A stretch of 30,293 nt of DNA from CAYQTE01 sp964420285 (GTDB taxonomy: Bacteria > Planctomycetota > Phycisphaerae > Tepidisphaerales > Tepidisphaeraceae), in NCBI GenBank assembly GCA_964420285.1, contig CAYQTE010000061.1, positions 1 to 30,293 on the forward strand, read 5' to 3'. A program made the position numbers and the translations under genes. The notes under the pieces are model-generated. The model searched no databases, was not told where the DNA came from, and was given only the letters and a program-made list of their open reading frames with translations. This document shows, piece after piece, positions 1-7,639 of this stretch (the first letter of the stretch is position 1; every line of letters begins with the position of its first letter).

Positions 1-875
1 GCGATCGATTGATATTTCGCGTCCTTATATGCGTACAAAATGCTCCGGCTGGCCGAGACGATCGCGCCCTGGCCATTGACGAACGCGGCGCGGGTCATGT
101 CGGCCGTGGCGCCTTGCGTGCCGTAGCCGGGTAACAGGAAGATCGACTTGGGCAATCGCTTTCGCAGGCTGGCCATGGTGTGCGGCTGTGTCGCGCCGAC
201 CACCGCGCCAATGCTGCTGTAGCCGCTGGGGCCGACCAAGCCCTCCTGATCCGCGATCGGGGCCAGGTGATCGGCCAGCATTTCCGACCATGTGCGGCCG
301 TCGGCTAAGAGCGCGTCCTGAAGCTCGGCCGATCCGGGATTGCTCGTCCGCACCAATACGAAGACGCCCTTGCCCAGTCGCTTGGCCGCATCGACGAACG
401 GCGAGATCGTGTCCAGGCCGAGCATCGGGTTCACCGTCACTGCGTCGGGGAAAGCCCATTCATCCTCACCGGCCAGCGGATGGACGAATCCGGCCAGATG
501 CGCATCAACATACGCCTGCGAAGTCGATCCGATATCGCCGCGTTTGACATCGCCGATGACCATAAGCCCCAGCTCGCGGGCTTCCTGGATGAGGTTGAAA
601 TACGCCTCGACTCCATCCCACAGGAACCGCTCGAAATAGGCCGACTGAAATTTCACGCACGGGACATGCGGCGCCACGATCCCCATGACGGCGGTGACGA
701 AATCGAAGATCGAATCCAGATCCGCCTGCGATTGCCCGCCGCCGCCCAGGCGCGAGCTGGAACGTTTGCGGACTTCGTCGGGGATCAAGTCCACAATTGG
801 ATCGATGCCGACGCAGATCGGCGATTGCTTCGTCTTTATCGCGGCCAGAAGATTCTCGCCGAACCAGTCGGTCAT
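1..875 (-). CDS. pyrF: Orotidine 5'-phosphate decarboxylase, type 2 (partial, 3' end beyond window)
   Basis: Decarboxylates OMP to UMP, the last step of de novo pyrimidine synthesis, in the cytoplasm. Reading the minus strand from the ATG at 875 gives 291 codons with no stop before the window edge. The start reads MTDWFGENLLAAIKTKQSP, followed by CVGIDPIVDLIPDE (substrate-binding Asp). The catalytic motif GDVKRGDIGST and the type-2 signature FVLVRTSNPGSAELQD are both intact, and LLPGYGTQGA gives the late phosphate-binding glycines. An AAGG-type ribosome site lies about 9 bases upstream of the ATG. It follows the Clp N-domain gene by 57 bases on the same strand and is probably co-transcribed with it and the kinase. 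Only the last few residues should be missing. The family assignment is firm. Confidence 0.95.
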   Translation of the reverse strand, partial: MTDWFGENLLAAIKTKQSPICVGIDPIVDLIPDEVRKRSSSRLGGGGQSQADLDSIFDFVTAVMGIVAPHVPCVKFQSAYFERFLWDGVEAYFNLIQEARELGLMVIGDVKRGDIGSTSQAYVDAHLAGFVHPLAGEDEWAFPDAVTVNPMLGLDTISPFVDAAKRLGKGVFVLVRTSNPGSAELQDALLADGRTWSEMLADHLAPIADQEGLVGPSGYSSIGAVVGATQPHTMASLRKRLPKSIFLLPGYGTQGATADMTRAAFVNGQGAIVSASRSILYAYKDAKYQSI

Positions 876-932
876 GTGTGCTACCTTGGGTGAAAGCCCG
901 GCCGTCCCGGAGCCCGGGCCTGGTCCGGGAAA

Positions 933-1430
933 CTACTGTTCCGGCGATTCGCCCCACTGGACGAGCGTGCGCACCAGGTCATCGTTATCCGCACCGCACG
1001 CCGAGAGGGCCTGACGCACCAGGCCGCCGTCGTCTTCCAGAATCGCCAGCAGCAGAAACCGGGTCGAAACGGCGGTCTGCCCGGCCGCCTGCGCCTTGAC
1101 CATCGCCGTGTTGACCAACGCCTGGAGCTTGGGAGACGGCGGTAATCGCCCGGTAACGACCGGCGGCTTTTTCACCTTCGGCAGGGCGTTGAGAATCCAG
1201 CGGCACAACTCGTCGGCCGCAACCGCCATCGTCATTGCCCTGGCCGCCTCGCTGTCCTGCACGGCCAGGAACGCCAGGACGACGTGCTCGGTGCCGACAA
1301 ATTCCTGGTTGAGTTGGCGCGCCTCACGGTGGGCCTGGTCGAGCGTCTGTCGGAACGTTGCAGTCAACGCGTTATGCACACACGCCTCCAGTTCCGGAAC
1401 GCCGCACGAGTTTCGCCGCCGGCGGGCCAC
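933..1430 (-). CDS. Free-standing Clp N-domain (Clp repeat) protein
   Basis: A 165-aa protein made only of the double Clp R/N repeat that normally sits at the N terminus of ClpA/ClpB/ClpC. The first repeat (about residues 24-70) contains LDQAHREARQLNQEFVGTEH, and the second (about 100-150) contains LVNTAMVKAQAAGQ and TRFLLLAILEDDGG. There is no AAA+ module, so it cannot unfold proteins itself. In known systems this domain binds substrates or adaptors, so an adaptor or decoy role is an inference. The start is a GTG directly after the TAA of the upstream kinase, which points to translational coupling. A start at a later GTG would still keep both repeats. It lies between a sugar kinase and pyrF, and neither neighbour explains its function. 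Confidence 0.85.
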   Translation of the reverse strand: MARRRRNSCGVPELEACVHNALTATFRQTLDQAHREARQLNQEFVGTEHVVLAFLAVQDSEAARAMTMAVAADELCRWILNALPKVKKPPVVTGRLPPSPKLQALVNTAMVKAQAAGQTAVSTRFLLLAILEDDGGLVRQALSACGADNDDLVRTLVQWGESPEQ

Positions 1431-2510
1431 TTATCGCTTGATCCGCGCCGAGCCGCCTTTGAAGACGTGCGTCAATTCCTCCAGGTCGATCTGACTGCTG
1501 TCGCCGCGGGTGGTCTGCAGCAACGCGCCGTGCGCCGCGCCCAGGTCCACGCATTCCTGCGGCGTTTTGCCGTTGAGAAATCCGTAGGCAAATCCCGAGC
1601 TGAATCCGTCGCCGCCGCCCACGCGATCTTCGATCTCCAGATTATCATACCGCCGGCTCTCGTAGAACGTCCCTTCCGCCCACAAAATTGCCGACCAGTT
1701 GTTGACCAGGCCGCTCTTCACTTCGCGCAGAGTGGTGCCGACCACCTTGATATTCGGGTACGCCTTGACAACCTTCTCGACCATCCCCTTGTACGCCCGC
1801 GTGTCCAGCGCCGACAGGTTCTCATCGACCCCTTCCACCGCAAAGCCCAGCACCTTCTGAAAATCCTCCTCGTTGCCTATGAGGCAGTCGATCATCGGAA
1901 CAAGATCCTTAGTCACCTGCTGCGCCTTGGCCGCCGTCCAGAGTTTGCTGCGGAAATTCAGATCGTAACTGACGATGGTTCCGGCCGCCCGCGCGGCGGC
2001 GATGGCCTCCTTGCACACGGCCGCCGTGCCGTCGCTCAGGGCGGTAAAGATGCCGCCGGTGTGCATCCAGCGGACTCGCTTTTGGGCAAAGAGCTTGCCG
2101 AAGTCGATCATCCCCGGCTTCATGTTGGACGCGGCCGAGTGGCCCCGGTCGTACATGGTGACGCTGGCGCGCACGCCGGTGCCCACCTCGGTGAAATTCA
2201 ACCCGACCCGGTCGGCCCGACCCACGCCGTCGTACTTGGTCATCACGACCTGCGACATATCCACGCCGACGGCCCGGCCGTGGTTGAGGATGATCCGCCC
2301 CACCGGATTGTCCACCATCCGGCTGACGAACCCGGTTCGCATGCCCAGGCGTGACAGGGCGTAGGCGACGTTGTATTCCCCGCCGCCCACCCAGACTTCC
2401 AGTGTCGGGCTGAATTCAATTCTGCCATGCCCCGGCGGCGAGAGGCGCACCATAGCTTCGCCAAGGCTGACCAGGTCGAGTTGTCCATCCGCGCGATCGA
2501 TGATTTTCAT
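1431..2510 (-). CDS. PfkB-family sugar kinase, likely 2-keto-3-deoxygluconate kinase
   Basis: A 359-aa ribokinase-fold kinase expected to phosphorylate a sugar or sugar acid with ATP in the cytoplasm. Its start, VSLGEAMVRLSPPGHGRIEF, and GGGEYNVAYALSRLGM (about residue 42) are typical of KDG kinases. The second PfkB signature reads DRVGGGDGFSSGFAYG, with the catalytic Asp near residue 301 and the anion-hole glycines before it; the usual GAGD is GGGD here. STDN-type residues that would settle the substrate are not readable by eye, so KDG is the best guess and fructose or another sugar remains possible. It is first in a minus-strand run with the Clp N-domain gene and pyrF. The length is slightly above the 310-340 usual for the family. 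Confidence 0.85.
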   Translation of the reverse strand: MKIIDRADGQLDLVSLGEAMVRLSPPGHGRIEFSPTLEVWVGGGEYNVAYALSRLGMRTGFVSRMVDNPVGRIILNHGRAVGVDMSQVVMTKYDGVGRADRVGLNFTEVGTGVRASVTMYDRGHSAASNMKPGMIDFGKLFAQKRVRWMHTGGIFTALSDGTAAVCKEAIAAARAAGTIVSYDLNFRSKLWTAAKAQQVTKDLVPMIDCLIGNEEDFQKVLGFAVEGVDENLSALDTRAYKGMVEKVVKAYPNIKVVGTTLREVKSGLVNNWSAILWAEGTFYESRRYDNLEIEDRVGGGDGFSSGFAYGFLNGKTPQECVDLGAAHGALLQTTRGDSSQIDLEELTHVFKGGSARIKR

Positions 2511-2611
2511 GGCGATTCGATTGGTTAAGCGTCCAGAAATTTGTTGCGGCTGTTTTATCGGCTGGATGGGATAAGTTCAAGGCACGCACCCGATTTGACC
2601 AAACGCGCAGA

Positions 2612-2631
2612 GTGCCCGATTTCCCGGGCAC
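2612..2631. repeat. Perfect 7-bp inverted repeat between divergent genes
   Basis: GTGCCCG and CGGGCAC flank a 6-base spacer between the minus-strand kinase and the plus-strand membrane protein. It could be an operator for either gene. It is followed by A's rather than T's on the plus strand, so it is not a plus-strand terminator. TATAGT (2644-2649) just downstream could be the -10 of the plus-strand gene, which would place the palindrome inside that promoter. Confidence 0.45.
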
Positions 2632-2669
2632 GTGTAAAAAAGGTATAGTGTATGGTCGCAAGGCTGCCC

Positions 2670-3380
2670 ATGGAGCACCGGTCTTCCCAAGAATCTGCCC
2701 CCGCCATTAACGCGTTGCTTGTCGGCGAGGTCGAGCGGCATTTGCGGCGGCGCGAGGCGGCGAAACAACTCGCGGTCTTGGCGCTTCTGGCAGTCGGCCT
2801 GCCGACCCTGATTGTCGGGCCTTTGGTCATCAGTTCGATCTTTTGGATGGTCGGGATCTTGTGGGGTGTCCATCTGCCCTGGACATGGGTCTTCGCGGGG
2901 TCGTTTGTTGTGCTGGTTCCGCTGCTATTCCGCACGGAACGCCGCACCGGCGGCAATTATTACTCCGACGCGGTTCTCGCCAACCGCAACACCTCCGCCG
3001 CCATCCCCATGTTTCTGCTGGCGTTCACAAATATCGGCTCGCTTGTCATGCTGGGCCAGCGGCCGCGCGATCCGGCCGTTGCTCTGGTGGAACTCTTTCT
3101 CTGGGGACCGCGGCAGATACTCGACGCCGTGCGCACGCTGCGCGGCGTGCGCATGGTGGCCGCGGCAAACCGCAGCCGGGTCATGAACATTTTCCTGGCT
3201 CTGCGCACGTGCGATCACGCCGACGTTCCCGCCCTCATCCCGGCCGGCGATGCCGAGGGCGGCCTGGCATTGGCCTATCTGCTCTGGTACGGCTGGATCG
3301 GCGTTTCCAAGGATGCTCAACGTGTCTGGCTCGAATTTGAATCGCGAAAGGTCGGGGAGATGCCGCCGCACAACTATTAG
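2670..3380 (+). CDS. Membrane protein of unknown function
   Basis: I do not recognise the family. The 236-aa product (from ATG 2670) has two strongly hydrophobic segments, about residues 33-57 (LALLAVGLPTLIVGPLVISS) and 66-88, joined by a short loop, then a charged stretch and a mostly soluble C-terminal half. I chose ATG 2670 because GCAAGG sits 6 bases before it. A possible -10 (TATAGT, 2644-2649) would put the RNA start at about 2656, after the earlier ATG at 2652. It is the first plus-strand gene of a series of membrane proteins that leads into the kinase and ESCRT-III-like cluster; whether they act together is unknown. Confidence 0.65.
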   Translation: MEHRSSQESAPAINALLVGEVERHLRRREAAKQLAVLALLAVGLPTLIVGPLVISSIFWMVGILWGVHLPWTWVFAGSFVVLVPLLFRTERRTGGNYYSDAVLANRNTSAAIPMFLLAFTNIGSLVMLGQRPRDPAVALVELFLWGPRQILDAVRTLRGVRMVAAANRSRVMNIFLALRTCDHADVPALIPAGDAEGGLALAYLLWYGWIGVSKDAQRVWLEFESRKVGEMPPHNY

Positions 3381-3393
3381 GAGACACCATGAA

Positions 3394-3480
3394 GCGCAGA
3401 GTTACCCGAGTCCCCCGAAAGACCGGCTCTCCGCCGCAAATCCCGCTATCCCGGATGATGAAGTCAGCTAATGCAACCAA
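3394..3480 (-). pseudogene. Relic of a DUF433 (antitoxin-like) gene
   Basis: On the minus strand, about 29 codons read as the start of a DUF433 protein, with the diagnostic ICGGEPVFRGTRVTLR. The intact DUF433 gene at 18886 has VCGGKPCISGTRIRVW at the same place. After this the similarity stops abruptly and the frame runs into the 3' end of the plus-strand membrane protein gene. The rest of the roughly 75-residue domain, including the usual ADFPxLT segment, is missing. It is therefore a truncated remnant; the TTG at 3480 may or may not be its original start. Confidence 0.5.
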
Positions 3481-3564
3481 TTCGGCTGAACCATATCATG
3501 TTCGCGCTGCCGCACCAATCCCGTTCGCAACGCGCGCAATCGGCCCGCCTACCGGCGGCGGGCG

Positions 3565-3612
3565 CGGCAACCGAGCCAAATAGGTAGGCAAAGTGCATGT
3601 CCGGTTTGCCAA
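3565..3612 (-). pseudogene. Possible relic of a minimal nucleotidyltransferase (MNT) gene
   Basis: A short minus-strand stretch reads KPDMHFAYLFGSVA, which resembles the beta-strand and GS motif of MNT-type nucleotidyltransferases. The following SDIDL-type catalytic aspartates are not present in frame or in the neighbouring frames. The stretch lies just upstream (minus-strand sense) of the DUF433 relic, so both may come from one decayed toxin-antitoxin-like island. The match is short and could be chance. Confidence 0.25.
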
Positions 3613-3649
3613 TGCAGTCGCGGCAGCTTGGCGTACAATGCGGACATCT

Positions 3650-4297
3650 ATGGAATTTGAAGAATTCACGGGCTCCGGTTCCGGCGAAGATCGGCTGGTC
3701 AGGCCGGGGCGCGGGATAACGATCTACCCCGGCGGCAATCCGCTTCAATTTGCCGAAGCGTTTCTGGGTGCCTTCTTCGCATTCCCTCTGGGGCTCGTCG
3801 TCGTCGTGTTTGGGGGAGATCTATCTTGGATCGCCTATTCGGAAAACCACTTGCTATGGGTCGGACAGGTGTGGTTTGTCGCCGCGGTTCTTGAGATCAT
3901 TCTTCTCTATTGGCTGAAAATATCGCTCGAGCTACTGCTGGCAAGACGCTTGCCCTATCCCTTCGCGCCGGCATTTGCGATGCGCCAATGGAACTGGCCA
4001 CGCATCCTCCGCCCGCTGGTGATGGCCTGGTGGCTGGCGCATTTTCTGATCGGCGTCGCCGCCGCCGTGATCCTCAACAATCTCATTATTCTGGACGGCC
4101 CGCACGATCATTCCCGCACGGTCCGCATCGTCGCCTTCCTCGTCACCGGATTCACCATCACCTATTCCGCCAATATGTATCTCCTGCTGGCCCTGCGCGC
4201 CATCGGGTTTAGTGAGCGCATTGTCCGCCTCGCCTGGAAGTGGCGGCTGCTCATCGACATCGGCGTGATCGTCCTGGCGGGGCTCTTTCCGTTTTAG
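3650..4297 (+). CDS. Multi-pass membrane protein of unknown function
   Basis: A 215-aa integral membrane protein, family not recognised. A charged N terminus (MEFEEFTGSGSGEDRLVRPG) precedes about five hydrophobic segments: AFLGAFFAFPLGLVVVVFGG, VGQVWFVAAVLEIILLYWL, VMAWWLAHFLIGVAAAVILN, IVAFLVTGFTITYSANMYLL and a C-terminal IDIGVIVLAGLFPF. I placed the start at ATG 3650 because a -10-like TACAAT (3634-3639) lies within the longer frame and would give an RNA beginning close to this ATG. Starts at 3593 or 3638 are possible. It sits between two other membrane-protein genes on the same strand. Confidence 0.65.
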   Translation: MEFEEFTGSGSGEDRLVRPGRGITIYPGGNPLQFAEAFLGAFFAFPLGLVVVVFGGDLSWIAYSENHLLWVGQVWFVAAVLEIILLYWLKISLELLLARRLPYPFAPAFAMRQWNWPRILRPLVMAWWLAHFLIGVAAAVILNNLIILDGPHDHSRTVRIVAFLVTGFTITYSANMYLLLALRAIGFSERIVRLAWKWRLLIDIGVIVLAGLFPF

Positions 4298-4392
4298 GGC
4301 CACTGACCTGCACGACAATCCAAAATCCGGTATATTGCTTTCCCGGTTTTATAACGCGCATAGGACCGGCGGATGATTACAATGGGGCTTAC

Positions 4393-4785
4393 ATGGATTT
4401 CCTGAAATCCGCGGGCGGAAAGATTTTGAGCGGGCTGGTGGCGCTGGCGGTGCTGGCGGCCGCCATCTCGTGGTGGCGGTCATCGCCGGCCGAGCGCGAT
4501 GCGGCCATCGCCGGGACCGAACGCATGGCCGCCTGGTGCGGAATCGTGCTGGTTGTGCCCTGGGCGAGTTTTTTCCTTATCGCCTGGGTGGCCCGGTTCC
4601 AGCGCAACGACGCCGGGGCGGTGCTGGTTCTGGCCATCACTGCCGCGGAAATGACCCTGTTGGCGGGGTTGTTTCAGTGGTCGATTCATGGGACATTGGC
4701 CTGGTCGGGGTTTGTACTCGGCGGGCTGGTCGCCGGCGTGTATAATCTGTTGACGTGCGATTGGCTGGCGGAAAAGCTCGAGTGA
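4393..4785 (+). CDS. Small four-helix membrane protein
   Basis: A 130-aa protein with four predicted membrane segments: ILSGLVALAVLAAAISWW, CGIVLVVPWASFFLIAWVAR, AVLVLAITAAEMTLLAGLFQ and GFVLGGLVAGVYNLLTCDWL. The soluble parts are very short. The family is not recognised. The ATG at 4393 is preferred over the upstream frame beginning at 4240, because the latter overlaps the preceding gene and has a poor non-membrane composition. It ends 29 bases before the Ser/Thr kinase and may be the first gene of that operon. Confidence 0.65.
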   Translation: MDFLKSAGGKILSGLVALAVLAAAISWWRSSPAERDAAIAGTERMAAWCGIVLVVPWASFFLIAWVARFQRNDAGAVLVLAITAAEMTLLAGLFQWSIHGTLAWSGFVLGGLVAGVYNLLTCDWLAEKLE

Positions 4786-4814
4786 GCCGCCGCCGGCCGT
4801 GGGAGTGTCCTGCA

Positions 4815-5963
4815 ATGCCACAGATCAATCAGCGAATCAGCGAATACGTGCTGGACGGCCCGATCGCCAGCGGCACGTTCGGGCAGGTGTGGCGTGCCCA
4901 TCACCACGTGTGGGTCGATCAGCTTGTCGCCATCAAGATTCCGTCCGATCCGCAATATCTCCGCAACCTCCAGCGCGAGGGCCAAGCCATTCACGGCCTT
5001 GTACATGCCAATATCGTCCGCGCCATCGGCTTCGATCCCTACGCCGATCCGCCGTACCTGGTCATGGAATACGTCCCCGGAACAAGTCTGCGGCCGCTCA
5101 TCAAGCAAAAGTCGCTGGATATCGCCGATAGCGTTTCAGTGATGAGGCAGGTTCTCCGCGGGCTGTCGTTCGCGCACAAGAAGGGCATGGTCCATCGCGA
5201 CGTGAAGCCGGAGAATATCCTTGTCCACGAGCGCGCCGCTCGCGAAGGCTACGCGGCCGATGGAGTTGTCAAGCTGGCCGATTTCGGCCTGGGCCGGCCC
5301 AGTAGCGCCGCCAACGCGGCCGGAGCGGGCATGGGCGCGTCGATCGCCTACTCCGCGTCGATCTCATCGCCGGGCGATCGCGAAATTGTCGGCACCCTCG
5401 ATTACATGGCCCCCGAACAGCGCGCGGGCGCCGCCCCCGAACCGCGGGCCGATCTCTATTCGTGCGGCATCGTGCTGTATGAATTGCTCACCGGCGAAAA
5501 GCCGGCGGGCACGGAATTGCCCAGCGAACTCAATTCGAAAGTGCCCCGTTCGCTGGACGAGGCATTTCGGCGTTCGTATTCGCGGCTGGACAAGCGATTC
5601 TCGACGGCCGACGAATTCCTGGCCGCCCTCAGCGGCTCGCCGCTGCCTTATCCGCAAGGCGTCCCGCCGCTGATCCGGACGGTGATGCCGCCGATCGGGC
5701 CGCCGCCGCTGACATCACCAGTCGGGCCGCCCCCGCTGAGACCATCTCCGGCCGCGGGCGCCACGATGTCCGGCCGATTCCTCTGCCCGCGCTGCCACAA
5801 CGCTCACGAGGCGGGCGATCAATTCTGCATGCACTGCGGCGCGCAGCTTGTCGCGATGGTTCGCCGCTGCAACCGCTGCGGCGCCTATCCGGATATTTCC
5901 GACCATTATTGCATCTTCTGCGGCGAGACACTTTCCTCCAATCCGACCCCCGTCACCGCTTAA
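4815..5963 (+). CDS. Ser/Thr protein kinase with two C-terminal zinc ribbons
   Basis: A 382-aa Hanks-type kinase that should transfer phosphate from ATP to Ser/Thr of partner proteins. The glycine loop is ASGTFGQVW (18-26) and the ATP-anchoring Lys is K41 in VAIK. The catalytic loop is HRDVKPEN, the metal-binding motif is DFGLG, and APEQ marks the activation segment, so all key residues are present. A Pro-rich linker leads to two zinc ribbons with ligands C324/C327/C338/C341 and C352/C355/C366/C369. There is no membrane segment. GGAG lies about 9 bases before the ATG. The stop is three bases from the next gene, and the next proteins also carry zinc ribbons, so they may share an assembly. The substrates are unknown; the downstream helical proteins are obvious candidates (inference). 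Confidence 0.92.
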   Translation: MPQINQRISEYVLDGPIASGTFGQVWRAHHHVWVDQLVAIKIPSDPQYLRNLQREGQAIHGLVHANIVRAIGFDPYADPPYLVMEYVPGTSLRPLIKQKSLDIADSVSVMRQVLRGLSFAHKKGMVHRDVKPENILVHERAAREGYAADGVVKLADFGLGRPSSAANAAGAGMGASIAYSASISSPGDREIVGTLDYMAPEQRAGAAPEPRADLYSCGIVLYELLTGEKPAGTELPSELNSKVPRSLDEAFRRSYSRLDKRFSTADEFLAALSGSPLPYPQGVPPLIRTVMPPIGPPPLTSPVGPPPLRPSPAAGATMSGRFLCPRCHNAHEAGDQFCMHCGAQLVAMVRRCNRCGAYPDISDHYCIFCGETLSSNPTPVTA

Positions 5964-5966
5964 GCC

Positions 5967-6500
5967 GTGGGAAGCGCCATATCCATCTTCGCGATCCTCG
6001 TGGTGATAACGGTTGTCGCCGGCGTTGCCTTCGCCATGTGGACGCTCGGATTCGTGATTCACATCTTCGTGAGCATGGTCCGCGGCGTTTTCGGGTTGCC
6101 CCGCGCCCCCCGCCCAGCGCTCGGGCCGGGTTTCGTACTCTGCCGCAATCTGCGCTGCGCCCAGCCCAACCCGCGCGGCGCGACGTACTGCCGGAGATGC
6201 GGCCAACCGCTGGGCCCGACGGCCGGCGGCGGATCCGGCCGGACAACGCCCTTCGGCGCCGTCAATACGGCCGGCCCGTGGTTTTCGCGTTGCTCGATGG
6301 ATCCGGCGCATCCGGCGCGGCAGTGGCGCGTGGCCCTTCGCGAGCGGCTTCGTCAGGCCAAATTCCGTCGGCGCCAGGCCCGCATCCTGCGCCGCCAGGC
6401 CCGGCTCCAGCGACGCCAGGCCCGCGCGATGTTCCGCAACTCCCTCTTTTCCATCGGCGTGCCACCCTATCGCAATCCCGAAAGTGACGCCCGGCTATGA
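5967..6500 (+). CDS. Single-pass membrane protein with zinc ribbon and basic helical tail
   Basis: A 177-aa protein beginning with GTG three bases after the kinase stop. Residues 4-37 are hydrophobic (AISIFAILVVITVVAGVAFA and following) and form one membrane anchor. A zinc ribbon follows with C59-x4-C64-x10-C75-x2-C78. After a Gly/Pro-rich linker comes a strongly basic helix (about 120-155) with repeated RRQAR units, which could bind acidic lipids or nucleic acid. The family is not recognised. The zinc ribbon spacing is identical to that in the next protein. The gene overlaps its successor by four bases (ATGA). Confidence 0.75.
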   Translation: MGSAISIFAILVVITVVAGVAFAMWTLGFVIHIFVSMVRGVFGLPRAPRPALGPGFVLCRNLRCAQPNPRGATYCRRCGQPLGPTAGGGSGRTTPFGAVNTAGPWFSRCSMDPAHPARQWRVALRERLRQAKFRRRQARILRRQARLQRRQARAMFRNSLFSIGVPPYRNPESDARL

Positions 6501-7450
6501 CCGCTTTCAGTCCCACCAACACCACGCTCGACCCGCCCGGACAAACCGACGAACTGGCCGGCGCCGTACTCGCCGGGCTTTCACGTCCGATCGACCGCGC
6601 CAAGCCCTGGGGATTGGTCGCGACGGTTGTTCTGTCCGTCCTCACATTCGGCCTGTTGCCGCTGCTGAGATGGCCCGCACGCTTGCGCAACGCCTGCCGC
6701 CGCGAACAACAACAACTCTGGCACCTGGCGGAATGGCTGCGCCTCAACAGCGGCCGGCCCGACGCGCTGGCGCTGCAGAACTCGACCCGCCGTCTGGCCT
6801 TTCGGCCGGGTCTGAATTTGGTCGCACTGGTCGTTCTTTTTCTTGCCATTCTCACACCCGCGGGAATGATGCCGGTGCATCCGCACTGGACGTGGGGGAT
6901 CATCTATCAGTCCATGTATTTCAAAACGGCGATGGTACGACGGCAATTCACGATCGGCACCGGCGCCACCGATCCATTTCTGGTGAACTTCTCCATGACC
7001 TGGTCGGTCGCCGTCACCGTCGCCCTGTTGCTCCACTGGATACAAATTCAACTGCACGTCGGCGATATGCGCATGTTCCTGACGCGGTTCAACGCCATCA
7101 CCGCGGCGCACGGACTTAAACCCGTTCGCATGCCGCACACCGGCATTGGCTTACGGCCGATCTGGCTGCTGGCGGGAATTGTCCTCATGGGAATGGGCGT
7201 GCGGTGGGCATTGCCGCTGATGATCGTCGGCGCGGTGCAGAATCGCTACCTGAGCCGGACCAGTTACATCGTTCGTCACGAAATGGCCCAGCGGATGAAC
7301 CTGCTGGTGAGCCTGCAAAACCCGGCCGCCGCCGTCGTCAGGCCCATGCGGCTCTGGTCGTGCTGCACCAATCCCCAATGCGGGGCGATGGTTCCCCCGG
7401 CCGCAAAGTTCTGCCCGCGCTGCGGCGTGGCGGTCTCCGGTCGTGTATGA
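6497..7450 (+). CDS. Four-pass membrane protein with C-terminal zinc ribbon
   Basis: A 317-aa integral membrane protein. Hydrophobic segments lie near residues 37-57 (PWGLVATVVLSVLTFGLLPL), 105-125 (LNLVALVVLFLAILTPAGMM), 165-187 and 220-247 (IWLLAGIVLMGMGVRWALPL). The C terminus is a zinc ribbon with C290-x4-C295-x10-C306-x2-C309, the same spacing as in the preceding protein. The layout resembles DUF4234-like membrane proteins in general appearance, but I cannot assign a family. The ATG overlaps the TGA of the upstream gene, a sign of translational coupling. The zinc ribbon after the last membrane segment should face the cytoplasm if the number of segments is four. Confidence 0.75.
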   Translation: MTAFSPTNTTLDPPGQTDELAGAVLAGLSRPIDRAKPWGLVATVVLSVLTFGLLPLLRWPARLRNACRREQQQLWHLAEWLRLNSGRPDALALQNSTRRLAFRPGLNLVALVVLFLAILTPAGMMPVHPHWTWGIIYQSMYFKTAMVRRQFTIGTGATDPFLVNFSMTWSVAVTVALLLHWIQIQLHVGDMRMFLTRFNAITAAHGLKPVRMPHTGIGLRPIWLLAGIVLMGMGVRWALPLMIVGAVQNRYLSRTSYIVRHEMAQRMNLLVSLQNPAAAVVRPMRLWSCCTNPQCGAMVPPAAKFCPRCGVAVSGRV

Positions 7451-7462
7451 TCGGATGGTACT

Positions 7463-7639
7463 GTGTGGGTCATCTACGCCATCTTCTGCATCGTCGGTTG
7501 GATATGGACCGCCTTGGCGATAGGATTTGTCGCGATGGCGACTCCACCCATCGCCCGCCAGCGACGGGGCTTTGATGTGATGATGCCGGGCAACCCTCCG
7601 GGCGGTCCGCAACAACCCGGCCCGGCCGGAAAAACATGA
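7463..7639 (+). CDS. Tiny single-pass membrane protein
   Basis: A 58-aa reading frame from GTG 7463, preceded by GGATGG about 5 bases upstream. It opens directly with a membrane helix (VWVIYAIFCIVGWIWTALAI) and ends in a Pro/Gly/Gln-rich tail. Its TGA overlaps the ATG of the next gene (ATGA), the same arrangement as in the two junctions before it, which supports a real coding sequence filling the gap in the operon. The function is unknown; it may anchor or regulate the downstream helical proteins. Confidence 0.6.
   Translation: MWVIYAIFCIVGWIWTALAIGFVAMATPPIARQRRGFDVMMPGNPPGGPQQPGPAGKT

Noticed and set aside
3389..3583. A 64-codon plus-strand ORF between two membrane-protein genes
   Set aside because: The composition is Pro/Arg-rich without a domain, and the minus strand of the same stretch holds recognisable DUF433 residues.
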